Assembly (NCBI GenBank): GCA_023511655.1
Contig: JAIMBB010000003.1
Span: forward strand, 1-64,000
Source: Anaerolineae bacterium
GTDB lineage: Bacteria > Chloroflexota > Anaerolineae > J036 > Brachytrichaceae
Length of the DNA stretch: 64,000 bases
Reading direction: 5' to 3'
Shown here: one piece after another, positions 63,672 through 64,000 of the stretch
Layout: each line of letters opens with the position of its first letter
Position numbering within the stretch: the stretch's first letter is position 1
The notes under the pieces: generated by a model
What the model saw: the letters and a program-made list of their open reading frames with translations, nothing else
Database searches by the model: none
Told to the model about the DNA's origin: nothing
Translations under genes and position numbers: made by a program

Positions 63672-64000
63672 TCAATGCGCCTTCAGCGACGGCAGCTTGA
63701 AGCTTAGCCAGACACCACATCCCACCAACACGGTGACGCAGCCGAACATGACAGCATAAGCTATACGAGCCTGTTCCTGCGCTGCAAGCGCGTCAATCCA
63801 AATGCCCCCGATGACCGGTGACAAGGCTACCACGCCGCCGAGTGTGTTGATGGCGCCGACATACATGGCGCGGTGCCGTTCCGGCGCGCTATCCAGCAGG
63901 TAACCCAGGGGACCGAGCACGAGCGAGTGCTCAATCGCTCCCCGCAGGGCGAAGATGAGGATGAAGCCGGCGATCACCAGGCCAGGCCCCGGGCGGAGCG
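63672..64000 (-). CDS. MFS transporter C-terminal part (truncated by window edge)
   Basis: About 109 C-terminal residues open to the window edge: FILIFALRGAIEHSLVLGPLGYLLDSAPERHRAMYVGAINTLGGVVALSPVIGG and a last helix AYAVMFGCVTVLVGCGVWLSF. The APERHRAMYVGA loop is typical of MFS. The gene starts beyond 64000. Confidence 0.7.
   Translation of the reverse strand, partial: LRPGPGLVIAGFILIFALRGAIEHSLVLGPLGYLLDSAPERHRAMYVGAINTLGGVVALSPVIGGIWIDALAAQEQARIAYAVMFGCVTVLVGCGVWLSFKLPSLKAH

Noticed and set aside
63535-63720. 61-codon minus frame overlapping the MFS 3' end
   Set aside because: No ribosome site, no conserved features, overlaps the MFS coding end in another frame.

Overview
The window is a GC-rich, gene-dense bacterial chromosome segment with about 48 protein genes (including pseudogenes), one tRNA and no rRNA, CRISPR array or recognisable insertion sequence. 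The style points to Chloroflexota, most likely an Anaerolineae-type lineage. The signs are a solute-binding lipoprotein whose Cys is followed by E-V-x-V-T-R repeats, a Pro/Thr-rich lipoprotein with PA14, a DUF11 protein ending in a YLPMV-type motif, an ECF sigma/DUF5667 pair, and many small palindromic repeats. This placement is inference from style, not from a marker-gene search.

Layout. 122-3217 (-): Asp-box beta-propeller, epimerase and enolase-superfamily genes, probably a sugar-acid operon. 3459-7366 (+): a cell-surface module of PA14 lipoprotein, papain-like (C39-like) protein and secreted alpha/beta hydrolase. 7425-9624: a SAF-domain oxidoreductase followed by a heavily decayed glycosyltransferase-like gene. 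9914-13537: isochorismatase-family hydrolase, then acetoacetyl-CoA synthetase and 3-hydroxybutyrate dehydrogenase, which together feed 3-hydroxybutyrate or acetoacetate into acetyl-CoA metabolism. 13578-20116: an orphan HlyD-type adaptor, an SDR, a YggS PLP protein, a DUF4166 protein and a large secreted lamin-tail/phospholipase-D protein. 20133-20403: an inverted-repeat element and a run of hairpins without a gene. 20445-26586: YigZ, a GPH-family symporter, DegV, a large membrane glycosyltransferase-like protein and RlmB.

26698-29887: a TRAP transporter split into convergent units, with the binding protein on + and the two permeases on -, separated by a perfect bidirectional hairpin. 30027-32581: DtxR-type metal regulator, PlsY, an RluA-type pseudouridine synthase and tRNA-Val(GAC). 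32623-37830: an aminotransferase, an MntA-like nucleotidyltransferase with a truncated HepT partner, a secreted DUF11 protein, and a broken ECF sigma factor next to an intact DUF5667 membrane protein. 37915-43009: arginine-deiminase-family enzyme, TsaD, GatB and an ACR3/bile-acid-symporter-type permease.

42964-53168 (-) is the most coherent block: cupin, gluconate-dehydrogenase subunit 3-like protein, GMC oxidoreductase with a Cys cluster, a complete Liv-type ABC transporter (LivG, F, H, M, K), a glutamine-synthetase-like ligase and an amidohydrolase. The last two correspond to the two halves of fungal FluG. The block reads as an uptake, gamma-glutamylation, hydrolysis and oxidation pathway for an unknown amine or amino acid. 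Divergent from it, 53312-60559 (+) carries an enolase-superfamily enzyme, a carbohydrate ABC transporter without its own ATPase, a Zn alcohol dehydrogenase and an aldehyde dehydrogenase, likely one carbohydrate-oxidation locus. The right end (60589-64000, -) holds RNase III, FabF, a DPM1-like glycosyltransferase and the C-terminus of an MFS transporter cut by the window edge.

Two themes cross the window. Several genes have a TATAAT-like hexamer only 7-10 bases before the start codon, suggesting leaderless transcripts. Accessory genes show repeated decay: glycosyltransferase, HepT toxin, sigma factor.
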